From the NCBI GenBank assembly GCA_025331435.1, contig JAIWNI010000002.1, positions 434,001-498,000 on the forward strand: 64,000 nucleotides of DNA, in the 5' to 3' direction. The notes beneath the pieces were generated by a model. That model made no database searches, was not told the DNA's origin, and saw only the letters and a list, made by a program, of their open reading frames with translations. Made by a program: the position numbers and the translations under genes. This document shows, piece after piece, positions 62,690 to 64,000 of the stretch. This DNA is from Choanephora cucurbitarum (lineage: Eukaryota > Mucoromycota > Mucoromycetes > Mucorales > Choanephoraceae). Position 1 is the first letter of the stretch; each line of letters opens with the position of its first letter.

Positions 62690-63920
62690 ATGTTGCAGAG
62701 AAAGAAGCTCAATCTATATGTTATAGGTCATTTGTTGACTGTACAGACACAGCTCATCAAGATCTTTTTGCTACCATTACACATATAGAAATCACATCAT
62801 GGACAATAACAAATTACTAGTGTTTGCAGAAACTTTTATTCACTGTGAGGCAATGAGGAGTTAGAGTAGACTTTTGCGGAAAGGGACAACAGTTTGCTTG
62901 GCTGCCTTGTAAACTCTCAAGACGATTTGCGCTTCCTTATGCTAAATTCAGAAGGGTACAATACCACCAGAAAGTCGCTGCAAAGTAGACTACAGACAAG
63001 AAATTACACAGCGGAATGGGCGTTATTCAAGAGAAGAAATGATTGGCGTTGATAAACTTTTTTTTTTTAACGCAATAAGGTCTTTACATCAACTTTGCCT
63101 ATGTGTAACAAGTCAATAAAAAATTGAGTGATTTGTGGTAGATCTCTTCTTTTTTTTTTTTTTGTTTTTGTCTTTCTAATAAAAAAGAAAAAAGATAACA
63201 GAACCTGACTTAGGCTCTGAGGCTTTGATAGACACCACATCAATAACTGTAGAGATACCCTCACTTCCTTACATTCAAGAAAATCTTGGCCGAGAATGGA
63301 CTGTTTCGTCTGGATTCAGAGAAAAAAGCAACAGAAGAGCGGCCAGAAAAAAGAGGCTAGTTAGTGATGCTAGCAAATATATATATATATATATCCAGTA
63401 TTTTTTGAGGATTATGGTGAAACAACTACTCTGATGCTGGATATATCCACCAAAAAAGAATATATGGCTTATGTTACAAAACGCCATCACGACAGCAATT
63501 CAGCAGAGTACAGTATGGTAAATAAAGCATATCTAGACTATCCTAGCTATGATGGGACCACTTTCATTCTCACTGTTTGTATCTTGGATGAAATCCATTC
63601 AAGCCTTCCCTATTTCCATTACACTATAGATGTCACCAGTATGTTCGTAAAGGCAAGAGATCAACATTAAACACAAGTACGATGCCCTTTACGAGATGGA
63701 GAGGGACAGAACGATCGAACGAATCCAGCTTGCAGGAGAGATAACTGATGCTCCAGGCTATGATATGTTTTTTGATGATGGCGAATTTGCGATGATCAAT
63801 CTGGAATGGATATATGTATTTAGCTTAGGTTACATTATGCTGAGGCAATTCTTCTTGGGTTTAAAGATTGCAAAGTATGTTGGTTTTAATACTACTGTAA
63901 GCAATTTGAAGTTTCAGTAG
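62690..63920 (+). pseudogene. Fragmentary unrecognised coding region, possibly a degenerate gene or one with very short introns
   Basis: Successive plus-strand segments read like protein but change frame. They are about 62700-62820 (CYRSFVDCTDTAHQDLFATI), 62870-62990 (VDFCGKGQQFAWLPCKLSRR), 63200-63365 (IPSLPYIQENLGREWTVSSG), 63400-63645 (FEDYGETTTLMLDISTKKEY, TTFILTVCILDEIHSSLPYF) and 63651-63920 (DAPGYDMFFDDGEFAMINLE). Some joins would need introns of about 35 nt, and the last frame change has no valid splice pair. A TA microsatellite at about 63378-63394 sits at one frame change. I do not recognise the protein. It may be a decaying gene or element; it need not extend beyond the window because the last frame stops at 63918. 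Confidence 0.35.
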
Positions 63921-64000
63921 CAAATCTGCATATTCAATCTTGAATTAGCAAGTTCCTTTTCAATAATACCAGATAAATCAACTAGCTGGGGTTATTGGTC

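Overview
The window looks like nuclear DNA of an early-diverging filamentous fungus, most likely Mucoromycota (Mucorales-like). It is AT-rich. Its genes are densely interrupted by short GT-AG introns, mostly 46-120 nt. The gene set is eukaryotic and partly fungal: SEC23, RPL29, a VTS1/Smaug protein, an X325/BIM1-like protein, a barwin/expansin-like protein and a CAP protein. It also holds two families usually discussed in animals, RalGAP-beta and a STRA6-like receptor. No prokaryotic operon, CRISPR array or rRNA is visible. All exon models were made by hand from splice signals and phase, and nearly all multi-exon models close exactly in frame.

Layout. 0.1-4.4 kb: an EI24-type membrane protein and an AVT3/SLC36 vacuolar amino-acid transporter, both on +. 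4.4-8.3 kb: gene-poor. 8.3-14.3 kb: an unrecognised zinc-knuckle/CUE protein, the SAM-domain RNA-binding protein Vts1, and RPL29 on the minus strand. 15.6-16.2 kb: a secreted double-psi beta-barrel protein. 16.2-20.8 kb: a desert holding one tRNA-Leu. 20.8-24.4 kb: SEC23 converging on an X325/BIM1-like copper protein. 27.6-29.4 kb: a ferric reductase-like oxidoreductase, divergent from the X325 gene across 3.2 kb.

30.2-38.9 kb is the most striking block. An 18-exon membrane protein that I read as STRA6/RBP-receptor-like is followed after only 41 bp by a 1,591-residue protein with several START-type lipid-binding modules and a C-terminal membrane segment. A 44-nt candidate intron would remove the stop between them and fuse the two in frame. 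39-42.8 kb: palindromic 43-bp repeats, an unrecognised gene next to tRNA-Pro, and a 182-bp element with perfect 23-bp inverted ends.

42.8-49.3 kb: an ABCB-type half transporter, a secreted CAP protein and a long-chain-base/sphingosine kinase-like lipid kinase. 49.4-57.3 kb: three closely spaced minus-strand genes, RalGAP-beta, an Arg/Glu-rich protein and an SLC35F-type transporter. 57.3-64 kb: repeat-rich DNA with tandem arrays, homopolymers, GC-rich coding relics and a fragmentary unrecognised ORF set at the right edge.

The genes do not form one pathway. Three local pairings are suggestive: X325 with ferric reductase (copper/iron), the STRA6-like protein with the START protein (uptake and transfer of a hydrophobic ligand), and a general membrane/lipid trafficking theme (SEC23, lipid kinase, RalGAP, START).
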